In this document: positions 1 through 6,289 of the stretch, piece by piece
Position numbering within the stretch: the stretch's first letter is position 1
Layout of the letters: each line of letters opens with the position of its first letter
Origin: Anaerolineales bacterium
GTDB taxonomy: Bacteria; Chloroflexota; Anaerolineae; Anaerolineales; E44-bin32
Direction: 5' to 3'
DNA: 7,048 bases
Assembly (NCBI GenBank): GCA_011772595.1
Contig: WVZH01000125.1
Coordinates: 1 to 7,048 of the forward strand
The notes under the pieces: generated by a model
The model's input: the letters and a program-made list of their open reading frames with translations, nothing else
The model's database searches: none
Told to the model about the DNA's origin: nothing
Translations under genes and position numbers: made by a program

Positions 1-202
1 AGAATGGTGTTGTGAGTATCATCCTCAGGTGAAGGTTTTCCTTGGATACGCTGGCATCCCGGATCAGACCCAGCTCGACGACGTTAAGTCCAAGTTCAGG
101 ATCGACTACTTCGCGCAACGCGTCGCGAATTTGTTCCGCAAGTTCTGGGTGGGTCGAATCTACTTCCCATAGGGTCTGCGGTACGGTGTTCTCTTCGGTC
201 AT
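1..202 (-). CDS. sufT: SufT/MIP18-type (DUF59) Fe-S assembly factor, N-terminal part, cut by window edge
   Basis: Reading the - strand from ATG at 202-200 gives 67 codons before the window ends; the C-terminal part lies outside. After an acidic lead the protein shows the family pattern: an amphipathic stretch (residues 20-32), VVDPELGLNVVELGLI (32-47, with the Asp34-Pro-Glu36 core), then a strand ending in LTTPF (63-67), just where the family normally has a TTPxCP motif with its conserved Cys. DUF59/MIP18 proteins take part in maturation of Fe-S proteins; SufT is the form usually found with SUF genes, and PaaD is a relative of the phenylacetate pathway. The ATG overlaps the regulator's stop codon in the tetranucleotide ATGA (202-199), and AGGAGA (217-212) sits 9 nt upstream inside the regulator gene, so the two are probably co-transcribed and translationally coupled. 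The SUF neighbourhood favours SufT over PaaD. The catalytic Cys cannot be checked here. Confidence 0.85.
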   Translation of the reverse strand, partial: MTEENTVPQTLWEVDSTHPELAEQIRDALREVVDPELGLNVVELGLIRDASVSKENLHLRMILTTPF

Positions 203-831
203 TGGGAAAGTTCTCCTGAGGAAGGGGAGACAGCGAAAGCGCAGAAGGTATCCCCTTTGGCTAGCCAAGTGATACGTTCGACGGGGACAGAAAGTGCCCT
301 GGCGATGAAGTCTTGCTCGAGTACACAAACCTCAGGATGATCTTGTGCCAGTTTCAAATAGGGGCAGCAGAATTCGCGGATAATGATGCGCTCATCAACT
401 TCCTCGAGTTCTGCATCGAATCCCTCTTCTGAGAGCAGATCGACGAGTCGTCGTAAACGATCCGGGAGAGGTAGGCCTTTGACCTGCTGTGCATAGGATT
501 CGGCCATCGAATCTGCGATCCCTAAGAAGAGTTCTTCAACCTTGTCATCCGAGATACTGTCCTTGATCTCGTCGAGCAACCGGTTGACCAAGCGGAGGTA
601 GCGCGTGGGAAACAGTTCCAACGCCTCGTCTGTGAGTAGAAAAACGTGGTGTGGTCGACCGACGCCTTGCCTGACCTCTTTGACCTTCACCAGGCCATCG
701 GCTTGCAAGCTAGTCAGGTGATGACGAACGGACACCGGGGAAATCCCCACGATTTCCGCCAGTTCCTTGACGGTGCGCTCGCCTTGAGAACGCAGAGAAC
801 GCAAAATGAGATCACGAGTTCCAGTAGCCAT
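199..831 (-). CDS. sufR: SufR-type Fe-S-sensing winged-helix transcriptional regulator
   Basis: The 210-residue protein begins MATGTRDLILRSL. A winged helix-turn-helix covers about residues 5-70: helices in ERTVKELAEIVGISPVSVRHHL (18-39) and a wing around GRPHHVFLLT (58-67). A helical linker follows (LFPTRYLRLVNRLLDEI, 73-89). The C-terminal part carries the cysteine cluster typical of SufR relatives: CCPYLKLAQDHPEVC (155-169; Cys156-X12-Cys169) and GDTFCAF (193-199; Cys197), with a second adjacent Cys155. In characterised SufR proteins such cysteines hold an Fe-S cluster and the protein represses suf genes when clusters are sufficient; the same role is inferred here from the divergent position. 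An in-frame ATG at 861 would add ten residues, but the predicted -10 box (846-841) lies between the two ATGs, so ATG 831 is preferred; it has no Shine-Dalgarno and would be almost leaderless. Its stop overlaps the downstream sufT-like start. A related Fe-S regulator of other targets cannot be excluded. Confidence 0.88.
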   Translation of the reverse strand: MATGTRDLILRSLRSQGERTVKELAEIVGISPVSVRHHLTSLQADGLVKVKEVRQGVGRPHHVFLLTDEALELFPTRYLRLVNRLLDEIKDSISDDKVEELFLGIADSMAESYAQQVKGLPLPDRLRRLVDLLSEEGFDAELEEVDERIIIREFCCPYLKLAQDHPEVCVLEQDFIARALSVPVERITWLAKGDTFCAFAVSPSSGELSQ

Positions 832-840
832 ACAATCGCG

Positions 841-869
841 AGTATACCCGCAGGGATTCAAACTGTCAA
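841..869 (-). promoter_or_regulatory. Predicted sigma-A promoter of sufR-sufT
   Basis: On the - strand TTGACA (869-864) is followed after 17 nt by TATACT (846-841), one base from consensus. The transcription start should fall near 834, only about three bases before the regulator's ATG (831). Two tandem copies of an A-rich 9-mer lie directly upstream (878-895), where an UP element or an operator would be. Confidence 0.72.
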
Positions 870-877
870 TATTTTAG

Positions 878-895
878 ATTTTTATCATTTTTATC
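878..895. repeat. Two tandem copies of ATTTTTATC; a third copy at 967-975
   Basis: The 9-mer ATTTTTATC occurs at 878-886 and 887-895 without a gap, and again at 967-975. The first two lie upstream of the sufR -35 box and the third just upstream of the suf -35 box. Read on the - strand the tandem pair is GATAAAAATGATAAAAATC, loosely like a Fur box (13 of 19 positions against the E. coli consensus GATAATGATAATCATTATC), although much of that match comes from AT-richness. Could be an UP element, an iron-regulator site or part of the SufR operator. Confidence 0.45.
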
Positions 896-902
896 CCTCT
901 CG

Positions 903-928
903 AAGTACCGTTCATAAAGTACAGTTCA
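903..928. repeat. 12-bp direct repeat in the middle of the divergent control region
   Basis: AAGTACCGTTCA (903-914) and AAGTACAGTTCA (917-928) match at 11 of 12 positions, separated by two bases, with a period of 14 bp. The pair lies 33 bp outside the sufR -35 box and 54 bp outside the suf -35 box. A tandem non-palindromic pair is a normal form for a regulator site, perhaps an activator or a second repressor. No known consensus was recognised. Confidence 0.5.
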
Positions 929-938
929 AGAGAAACAC

Positions 939-959
939 ATTCGATCGGAAAGCTCGAAT
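939..959. promoter_or_regulatory. Inverted repeat ATTCGA-N9-TCGAAT upstream of the suf promoter
   Basis: Perfect 6-bp arms (939-944 and 954-959) with a 9-bp spacer lie about 24 bp upstream of the suf -35 box. A second inverted repeat, AATATTT (957-963) and AAATATT (978-984), begins at its right end and reaches into the -35 box. Both have the size of a dimeric regulator site. The second is very AT-rich and could be chance. Confidence 0.35.
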
Positions 960-982
960 ATTTCTTATTTTTATCAAAAATA

Positions 983-1011
983 TTGACATAGGGGCAGAAG
1001 GGTGCTATAAT
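983..1011 (+). promoter_or_regulatory. Consensus sigma-A promoter of the sufCBD-x-S-U operon
   Basis: TTGACA (983-988), a 17-bp spacer and TATAAT (1006-1011): both hexamers and the spacing equal the sigma-70/sigma-A consensus. The start should be near 1018, giving a leader of about 54 nt before sufC. An 8-bp direct repeat AATCCCGC (1009-1016 and 1021-1028, period 12) overlaps the -10 box and the start. A promoter this strong implies that control comes from repression rather than from weak polymerase binding. Confidence 0.85.
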
Positions 1012-1035
1012 CCCGCCTGGAATCCCGCGAGATCA

Positions 1036-1060
1036 GGTCGCAACCTCGTCGGTTGCGGCC
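1036..1060 (+). promoter_or_regulatory. Leader palindrome/hairpin next to the sufC ribosome binding site; candidate SufR operator
   Basis: GGTCGCAACC (1036-1045) pairs with GGTTGCGGCC (1051-1060) around a TCGTC loop: ten pairs including one G-U. The sufC Shine-Dalgarno GGAGG (1061-1065) begins at the next base. As DNA it is a palindrome at about +19 to +43 and contains CAAC-N7-GTTG, close to the CAAC-N6-GTTG reported for cyanobacterial SufR operators. As RNA it is a hairpin that could hinder ribosome loading or protect the 5' end. There is no T-run, so it is not a terminator. Confidence 0.6.
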
Positions 1061-1065
1061 GGAGG
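1061..1065 (+). promoter_or_regulatory. sufC Shine-Dalgarno GGAGG
   Basis: GGAGG ends six bases before ATG 1072 and fixes this start. The reading frame is open far upstream (to 646) through the promoter and the regulator gene, so length alone would mislead. ATG 1072 also gives the family's usual beginning, with the first ABC strand at residues 5-13. Confidence 0.85.
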
Positions 1066-1071
1066 TTGTTG

Positions 1072-1854
1072 ATGGACACGAAGCTCGAAATCCGTGATTT
1101 GCATGTTTCTGTGGAGAGCGCCGAGATCCTTAAGGGCGTCAACTTAGAGGTGAAGCAAGGCGAAATTCACGCCCTTATGGGTCCTAACGGGACTGGCAAA
1201 TCTACGCTAGCCTATGCCTTAATGGGCCATCCAAATTTTGAGATTACCAAGGGAAAAGCTCGCTACAATGGAGAGGATCTGCTCGACCTCGATCCTGATG
1301 CCCGAGCCAGGCGGGGCTTGTTCCTGGCGTTTCAATACCCTGTGGCGATCCCTGGCGTCTCGTTGGCCAATTTTCTTCGTATGGCAATCAACGCCAAGCG
1401 CAAGGAAAAAGACGCAGAGGATAAGGGCATCAGCATACCGGAATTTCGTAAGCTTTTAAAGCAGAAGATGGATCTGCTCGAGATGTCGCACGAATTTGCA
1501 GGTCGATATCTCAACGAGGGATTTTCGGGGGGCGAGAAGAAGCGCGCCGAAATCCTACAATTAGCTGTCTTAGAGCCTGAGATTGCCATTCTGGATGAGA
1601 CGGACTCTGGGCTAGATATTGACGCTCTGAAAATCGTATCTACTGGCGTCAACGCGCTCGCTGGTCCCAACTTAGGCGTGCTCATCATCACCCATTATCA
1701 AAGGATTTTGAATTACATCAAGCCGGATTACGTCCACGTGATGCTTGACGGTCGCATCGTCGAATCCGGCGGGGCGGAATTAGCCCTACAACTTGAAGAG
1801 CAAGGGTACGAGTGGATTCGAAAGAGACATAACGGTAGGCCTGTGGAGGTGTAA
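1072..1854 (+). CDS. sufC: SufC, ATPase subunit of the SufBCD Fe-S assembly complex
   Basis: The 260-residue cytosolic ABC-type ATPase has the usual SufC length. Visible motifs in order: Walker A GPNGTGKS (37-44), Q-loop FQYP (87-90), the SufC-type signature [17 protein letters not shown] (147-163), Walker B IAILDE with catalytic Glu176 (171-176), D-loop SGLD (179-182) and H-loop Thr207-His208 (ITHYQRIL). DETDSGLD following Walker B separates SufC from ordinary transporter ATPases, and there is no membrane partner nearby. SufC hydrolyses ATP to drive shape changes in SufB-SufD during cluster assembly. It is the first gene of the operon, under the consensus promoter; only two bases separate its stop from the sufB start, and the sufB Shine-Dalgarno (1845-1849) lies within its last codons, so translation is probably coupled. 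No odd residues seen. Confidence 0.97.
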   Translation: MDTKLEIRDLHVSVESAEILKGVNLEVKQGEIHALMGPNGTGKSTLAYALMGHPNFEITKGKARYNGEDLLDLDPDARARRGLFLAFQYPVAIPGVSLANFLRMAINAKRKEKDAEDKGISIPEFRKLLKQKMDLLEMSHEFAGRYLNEGFSGGEKKRAEILQLAVLEPEIAILDETDSGLDIDALKIVSTGVNALAGPNLGVLIITHYQRILNYIKPDYVHVMLDGRIVESGGAELALQLEEQGYEWIRKRHNGRPVEV

Positions 1855-1856
1855 GT

Positions 1857-3269
1857 ATGGCGACGTCGGCTGACCTCGACCATCTCGAGGGATTGGATCG
1901 GTATAAATACGGCTTCAGTGACCCTGATGTTTCAGTATATAAGACGCGCAAGGGTCTCGATCATGATGTGGTCCGCCAGATTTCAGCGATGAAGGGCGAA
2001 CCAGAGTGGATGCTCGAGTTTCGACTCAAGGCGCTCAACCATTTCCTTGAGCGTCCGATGCCCACTTGGGGCGGCGATCTCTCTCGCCTTAATTTGGATG
2101 ATATTTACTACTATGTGCGCCCAGCAGAAGAGGAAGGACAGTCGTGGGACGATGTACCGGATACCATCAAGAAAACTTTTGAACGCTTGGGGATCCCCGA
2201 AGCGGAGCAGAGATTCCTTGCGGGTGTGGGTGCTCAGTATGAATCGGAGATGGTTTATCACAGCGTCCAAGAACACCTGGAAGAGCAGGGTGTGATTTTC
2301 GTAAGCATCGAGGACGGACTACGTCAGCACGAAGATCTTTTTCGAGAATATTTCGGGACCGTGATCCCGATGACGGATAACAAATTTGCAGCACTCAACA
2401 GTGCTGTTTGGTCAGGCGGCTCCTTTGTCTATGTGCCACCGGGCGTGAAAGTGGAACTGCCTCTACAAGCGTATTTTCGTTTGAATGTAGCCAACATTGG
2501 GCAATTCGAGCGAACGTTAATCATCGTTGATGAGGGCGCGCAGATGCATTATGTGGAAGGCTGTACAGCTCCAACGTACACAACAGATTCCTTCCACAGC
2601 GGTGTGATCGAGATCGTAGTGAAGAAAGGTGCTCGGTGCCGGTATACCACGATACAAAACTGGTCGATCAACGTCTACAATCTTGTGACTCAACGCGCGA
2701 TTGTTCATGAAGATGCAAAGATGGAATGGGTGGACGCCAACCTGGGGAGTCAACTAACGATGAAGTATCCATCCTGCTATCTCGTCGGCCCTCGCGCGAA
2801 TGGGGAGATCCTTTCCATGGCATTTGCCGCCGAAGGGCAACACCAGGATACGGGCGGCAAGGTTATTCACGCCGCACCTGATACGACCAGCAAGATCACG
2901 TCCAAGTCGATCAGCAAGAGTGGCGGTCGTGCTTCGTACCGAGGCTTGTTGAAAGTGCACGACGGTGCGAGTGGGGCGAAATCCAACGTGGTTTGTGATG
3001 CGCTCCTGCTCGACGATCGCTCGCAGTCAGACACCTACCCCTACATCGAGATCGACGAGGACGGTGTGACGATCGGTCACGAGGCTTCGGTGAGTAAAGT
3101 AGGTGAGGAGCAATTATTCTATTTGATGAGCCGAGGCTTGAGTGAAGAGGAAGCGACCACGATGGTAGTCTCCGGGTTCATCGAACCGTTAGTGAAGGAA
3201 TTACCGATGGAGTATGCGGTTGAGATGAACCGCCTGATCCAGCTACAGATGGAAGGCTCGATCGGGTAA
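1857..3269 (+). CDS. sufB: SufB, scaffold subunit of the SufBCD complex
   Basis: The 470-residue protein has the length of Gram-positive-type SufB (E. coli 495). The N-terminal helical part ([17 protein letters not shown], 47-63) leads into the parallel beta-helix core and the family block [20 protein letters not shown] (309-328), [20 protein letters not shown] (338-357) and [26 protein letters not shown] (361-386). Cys380 in this block lines up with E. coli SufB Cys405, the residue implicated in receiving sulfur and building the cluster at the SufB-SufD interface. The end, [17 protein letters not shown]...[19 protein letters not shown], is the SufC-binding region. The CxxCxxxC motif near the E. 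coli N-terminus is absent, as in many SufB proteins. GGAGG (1845-1849) seven bases before ATG 1857 supports the start. Identity is secure because SufB and its paralogue SufD differ in these blocks. Confidence 0.97.
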   Translation: MATSADLDHLEGLDRYKYGFSDPDVSVYKTRKGLDHDVVRQISAMKGEPEWMLEFRLKALNHFLERPMPTWGGDLSRLNLDDIYYYVRPAEEEGQSWDDVPDTIKKTFERLGIPEAEQRFLAGVGAQYESEMVYHSVQEHLEEQGVIFVSIEDGLRQHEDLFREYFGTVIPMTDNKFAALNSAVWSGGSFVYVPPGVKVELPLQAYFRLNVANIGQFERTLIIVDEGAQMHYVEGCTAPTYTTDSFHSGVIEIVVKKGARCRYTTIQNWSINVYNLVTQRAIVHEDAKMEWVDANLGSQLTMKYPSCYLVGPRANGEILSMAFAAEGQHQDTGGKVIHAAPDTTSKITSKSISKSGGRASYRGLLKVHDGASGAKSNVVCDALLLDDRSQSDTYPYIEIDEDGVTIGHEASVSKVGEEQLFYLMSRGLSEEEATTMVVSGFIEPLVKELPMEYAVEMNRLIQLQMEGSIG

Positions 3270-3313
3270 TTCCCATTTCATAATCCACGTAAGTTTAGAG
3301 GAAAACGAGCAGA

Positions 3314-4678
3314 ATGAGTTCACGTACGGTTACCAGGCGCAAGCGGGAGGTTCGGAAACATCGGCTTTCTGAGTTTCCATATTCAGAAAAAGACGTCAAG
3401 CTTGCTGCGATGGAATTAGGGGAGCCAGATTGGTTAGCTGAGCGACGACTGAAAGCGTGGGAGTATTCCCGTACCCTTCCGATGCCTACATTGAAGGATG
3501 AACCATGGCGACGGACGGACATCCGTACTTTGCCTGCCGATCGGCTATCGATCCGCCAGGTTGAGAATGGCACTGTGGATGCGGCTCTTCTTCGACCCCT
3601 TGCCGGCGATGCGCATGGGTCGTTATTGGTTGTGCAACCGGGTCAACCGCCCCTCGTCGAAATGACACAAGAGCATTCAGAGCAGGGTGTCGTTTTCGCA
3701 GATTGGGCAACTGCGGTTAAAGAGCAGGAAGCGTTGTTGCGCACTTTCATTGGTCAGATGGTCGCGGATGATGAAGGGAAGTTTTCTGCACTCGCTGCAT
3801 CGCTTGCGCGGGACGGGGTGCTCCTTTACGTTCCTAAAGGCGTAGATGTCAAGATGCCGTTGCACTCCGTATTCTGGCCGGCGGGCGCCGAGGCTGGGTT
3901 CTTTAGCCGGCTGCTCGTTGTGGTCGACAACGGAGCTTCGGTGACCTATGTTCATGAGGCGGCGTCTCCCTCAGAAGGCGAGGGGGAGGCGATGCATGCC
4001 GGGATCGTGGAAATCTATGTCGGGGAAGGCGCCAACCTCACTTTTGTCGAGGTTCAAAATCTTGGAAAGCACGTTTGGAACTTTACCCATGAACGGGCGA
4101 GAGTTGAAAAAGACGGCCGTCTGGATTGGATCTTCGGTGGTGTCGGCAGTCACTTGACGAAGAATTTCACCGAAATCGATCTGATCGGACAGGGTGCTGA
4201 GGGCAGGATGTCCGGTTTCTACTTTGCAGACGGCGTGCAGCATCTCGATCACGATACCCAGCAGAACCACATGGCGCCTAACACAACGAGCGATTTACTT
4301 TTCAAAGGTGCCCTCGTCGGGCGAAGTCGTTCGGTCTGGCAAGGGATGATCTACGTTGCACAAGACGCCCAGAATACCGATGGCTACCAGGCAAACCGGA
4401 ATCTAGTACTTAGCAAGGACGCAAGAGCGGATTCGATACCTGGTCTTGAAATCCTTGCCGACGACGTGCGTTGTACACACGGCGCCACGATCGGTCAGCT
4501 TGAAGAAGAACCGATTTTCTATTTAATGTCTCGTGGTCTTACAAGACCACAGGCGGAGCGATTAATGATCGACGGGTTTTTCGCACCCATTATGGAGCGA
4601 ATCCCTTTTGAGGGCGTGCGAGAGCGATTCAAGGGTATGATAGATAGTAAGCTCTCGACACTTTCTTCAGGAATTTAA
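3314..4678 (+). CDS. sufD: SufD, partner subunit of SufB in the SufBCD complex
   Basis: The 454-residue SufB paralogue shares the beta-helix fold. The N-terminal domain has GEPDWLAERRLKAWEYSRTLPMPTLKDEPWRRTD (36-69), with the W-R-x-T-D sequence typical of SufD. The core includes GVLLYVPKGVDVKMPLHSVFW (168-188) and DLIGQGAEGRMSGFYFADGVQHLDHDTQQNH (289-319). Near the end [23 protein letters not shown] (387-409) carries His389 and Cys387, which line up with E. coli SufD His360 and Cys358; the His is implicated in cluster formation at the SufB interface. The last part (GFFAPIMERIPFEGVRERF, 421-439) is the SufC contact region. It follows sufB by 44 bp without hairpin or T-run; AGAGGA (3297-3302) is the likely ribosome site, with a rather long 11-nt spacing. 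The first 20 residues (RTVTRRKREVRKHR) are unusually basic. No other odd feature seen. Confidence 0.96.
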   Translation: MSSRTVTRRKREVRKHRLSEFPYSEKDVKLAAMELGEPDWLAERRLKAWEYSRTLPMPTLKDEPWRRTDIRTLPADRLSIRQVENGTVDAALLRPLAGDAHGSLLVVQPGQPPLVEMTQEHSEQGVVFADWATAVKEQEALLRTFIGQMVADDEGKFSALAASLARDGVLLYVPKGVDVKMPLHSVFWPAGAEAGFFSRLLVVVDNGASVTYVHEAASPSEGEGEAMHAGIVEIYVGEGANLTFVEVQNLGKHVWNFTHERARVEKDGRLDWIFGGVGSHLTKNFTEIDLIGQGAEGRMSGFYFADGVQHLDHDTQQNHMAPNTTSDLLFKGALVGRSRSVWQGMIYVAQDAQNTDGYQANRNLVLSKDARADSIPGLEILADDVRCTHGATIGQLEEEPIFYLMSRGLTRPQAERLMIDGFFAPIMERIPFEGVRERFKGMIDSKLSTLSSGI

Positions 4679-4717
4679 TTTGGGCAGTTCGGCCTCTTGG
4701 TAGATTGGGGGCAGTAG

Positions 4718-5014
4718 GTGACAGAAAAATCGATGAATCCGTTGATCGAGGGGAAAATTACACCAACTCATTACGAGGTTGGCGACCGTGTCGATGTATA
4801 TTGCGACCACGATGAGGACGGTAATCGGGTACGAGACTGGCTTGAGGGGGTTGTCGTACAGGCGGAGGAGAAACGTGTAGCGGTGCAATTCGTGCAAGAC
4901 GTTTACCTCACAAACGGCTGGAAGGTTCCCGACCGAGTCCTCTGGTGTCCACAGGGGAGCAAGAACATCCGGCCGGCGACCCGGCGTCGATCCCGGCGTT
5001 CCAGGTCGCGCTGA
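4718..5014 (+). CDS. Small unrecognised protein with SH3/Tudor-like strand pattern, inside the suf operon
   Basis: I do not recognise this 98-residue gene. Start is GTG 4718 with a G-run (4707-4711) six bases upstream, or ATG 4733 with AGGTGA (4716-4721) eleven bases upstream. Residues 19-86 alternate short hydrophobic strands with turns: YEVGDRVDVYC (19-29), an acidic turn DHDEDG (30-35), WLEGVVVQAEE (41-51), KRVAVQFVQDVY (52-63), then WKVPDRVLWCPQGSKNIRP (68-86). VGDRVDV...GVVV...VAVQF...W is the pattern of small SH3-like barrels (Tudor, Agenet, KOW groups), often binders of nucleic acid or peptides. The tail TRRRSRRSRSR (88-98) is strongly basic and comes from a more G+C-rich stretch. Cys29-Asp-His31 and Cys77 are present, but no complete metal motif. 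No signal peptide or membrane segment. It sits 39 bp after sufD and 22 bp before sufS in the same direction, without a terminator, so it is very probably co-transcribed. An accessory role in SUF assembly is inferred from position only. Confidence 0.72.
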   Translation: MTEKSMNPLIEGKITPTHYEVGDRVDVYCDHDEDGNRVRDWLEGVVVQAEEKRVAVQFVQDVYLTNGWKVPDRVLWCPQGSKNIRPATRRRSRRSRSR

Positions 5015-5036
5015 AGCCCGGGTCAGGAAACCAGGC

Positions 5037-6284
5037 ATGCGATCCGGGACAGAGACGGCGGTACTCGACGTCGAGAGCATCCGAGCGATGTTTCCGGTGC
5101 TTGCGCGGGAAACACGACCGGGTGTGCCTCTGATATACCTGGATTCTGCAGCTACGTCGCAGAAGCCCAATCAAGTGATCGCCGCCTCGTCGTCCTACTA
5201 TGAACAGCAGAATGCAAATATTCATCGCGGCATCCACCAACTAGCGGAAGAGGCGACGGAGGCTTATGAGGGTGCCCGTAAACAGGTGGCAGCGTTCATA
5301 GGCGCACCTTCTTGGCGCGAGGTAATCTTCACCCGCAACACCACAGAAGCAATCAATCTCGTCGCCAATGCTTGGGGACGCGCCAACCTGAAACCCGGCG
5401 ATCTCATCCTTCTGACGGAGATGGAGCATCATTCCAACCTGGTTCCTTGGCAGATTCTGGCTGCAGTGCTCGACCTGCGACTTGCATTCGTCCCCGTCAC
5501 ACCCGATGGATTGCTTGATATGGACGACTATCGCGATCTGTTGACGGAGTCGCCACGGCTTGTCGGATTCGTACACATGTCGAATATGTTGGGGACCATC
5601 AATCCTGTGGCCGAGATGACGGCGATGGCGCACGAGGCTGGGGCATTGGTGCTCGTCGACGGAGCGCAATCCGTTCCACATTTTTCCGTGGACGTGTCGA
5701 AATTAGATGTCGATTTCTTCGCCTTCTCCGCACATAAGATGTGCGGGCCAACGGGAATCGGTGTATTGTACGGACGTGAAAGGTTACTGGATGCCATGCC
5801 ACCTTTCCTTGGCGGTGGCGACATGATCAAGCGCGTTAGGCTGGATTCGTTCGAGGCCAATGAGCTACCGTGGAAATTCGAGGCAGGAACACCGGCCATC
5901 GCCCAGGGAGTCGGGTTTGGGGCGGCGGTGGAGTTTTTGAGATCGGTGGGAATGGAAGCCGTGCATATGCATGAACAACGTCTCACGGCGCACGCCTTGG
6001 ATCGCCTTGAGGAAGTTCCCGGTGTGACCGTGTATGGACCTGGCATTGAGCATCGCGGAGGTGTGGTATCTTTTACGTTCGACGGCGTGCATCCACACGA
6101 TGTGGCGCAGATCCTCGATGTCGATGGAATCGCGGTGCGCGCGGGTCACCATTGCGCCATGCCCCTACATGAAAAGCTGTGTATTCCGGCGTCGACACGC
6201 GCCTCTTTCTATCTCTACAATACCATCCAGGAAATTGACAAGCTGATCGAGGGATTGTACAAGGTGAAGGCGGTGTTTGGGTAA
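5037..6284 (+). CDS. sufS: SufS, group II cysteine desulfurase (PLP enzyme)
   Basis: The 415-residue fold-type I PLP enzyme converts L-cysteine to alanine and leaves a persulfide on its active-site cysteine. Visible: LIYLDSAATSQKP (32-44), EMEHHSN with His131 stacking on PLP (129-134 region), VDGAQ with Asp208 and Gln211, FSAHKMCGPTGIGVLYG (230-246) with Schiff-base Lys234, and RAGHHCAMPL (368-377) with catalytic Cys373, followed by Arg388 of STRASFYLYNT. These line up with E. coli SufS His123, Asp200, Gln203, Lys226, Cys364 and Arg379. The RAGHHCA context and short loop place it in group II (SufS/CsdA), not NifS/IscS. Such enzymes depend on a sulfur acceptor, here SufU encoded just downstream. 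AGGA (5025-5028), eight bases before ATG 5037, supports the start, and the N-terminal IRAMFPVLARE is normal for the family. Cys382 stands where a Gly is common; no effect is expected. Confidence 0.96.
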   Translation: MRSGTETAVLDVESIRAMFPVLARETRPGVPLIYLDSAATSQKPNQVIAASSSYYEQQNANIHRGIHQLAEEATEAYEGARKQVAAFIGAPSWREVIFTRNTTEAINLVANAWGRANLKPGDLILLTEMEHHSNLVPWQILAAVLDLRLAFVPVTPDGLLDMDDYRDLLTESPRLVGFVHMSNMLGTINPVAEMTAMAHEAGALVLVDGAQSVPHFSVDVSKLDVDFFAFSAHKMCGPTGIGVLYGRERLLDAMPPFLGGGDMIKRVRLDSFEANELPWKFEAGTPAIAQGVGFGAAVEFLRSVGMEAVHMHEQRLTAHALDRLEEVPGVTVYGPGIEHRGGVVSFTFDGVHPHDVAQILDVDGIAVRAGHHCAMPLHEKLCIPASTRASFYLYNTIQEIDKLIEGLYKVKAVFG

Positions 6285-6289
6285 GAACC

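Larger units (their letters stand above)
864..988. repeat. Inverted pair of 16-bp elements spanning both divergent -35 boxes
   Basis: TGTCAATATTTTAGAT at 864-879 on the + strand and TGTCAATATTTTTGAT read on the - strand from 988 to 973 match at 15 of 16 positions. Each contains the -35 hexamer of the promoter pointing outward and extends ten bases upstream of it, beyond what RNA polymerase recognition requires. Identical sequence at both promoters suggests a common protein site, most simply the SufR operator, which would control its own gene and the suf genes together. Binding is inferred; the repeat itself is seen. Confidence 0.6.

Noticed and set aside
646..1071. Long upstream extension of the sufC reading frame
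   Set aside because: It runs through the regulator gene in antisense, the promoter and the leader hairpin; GGAGG at 1061-1065 and family homology fix the start at 1072.
4718..5014. Possibility that the small gene is a Rieske-type ferredoxin, because of Cys29-Asp-His31
   Set aside because: The second CxxH half is missing (Cys77-Pro-Gln-Gly), so the cluster cannot be held in the Rieske manner.
4667..5170. Open frame of 167 codons on the - strand over the small gene and the sufS start
   Set aside because: No ribosome site, no recognisable motif, and it overlaps well-supported + strand genes; a shadow frame.
5528..6046. Open frame of 172 codons on the - strand inside sufS
   Set aside because: Antisense shadow of a strongly conserved enzyme; composition is rich in Ser/Pro/Arg as expected for such shadows.
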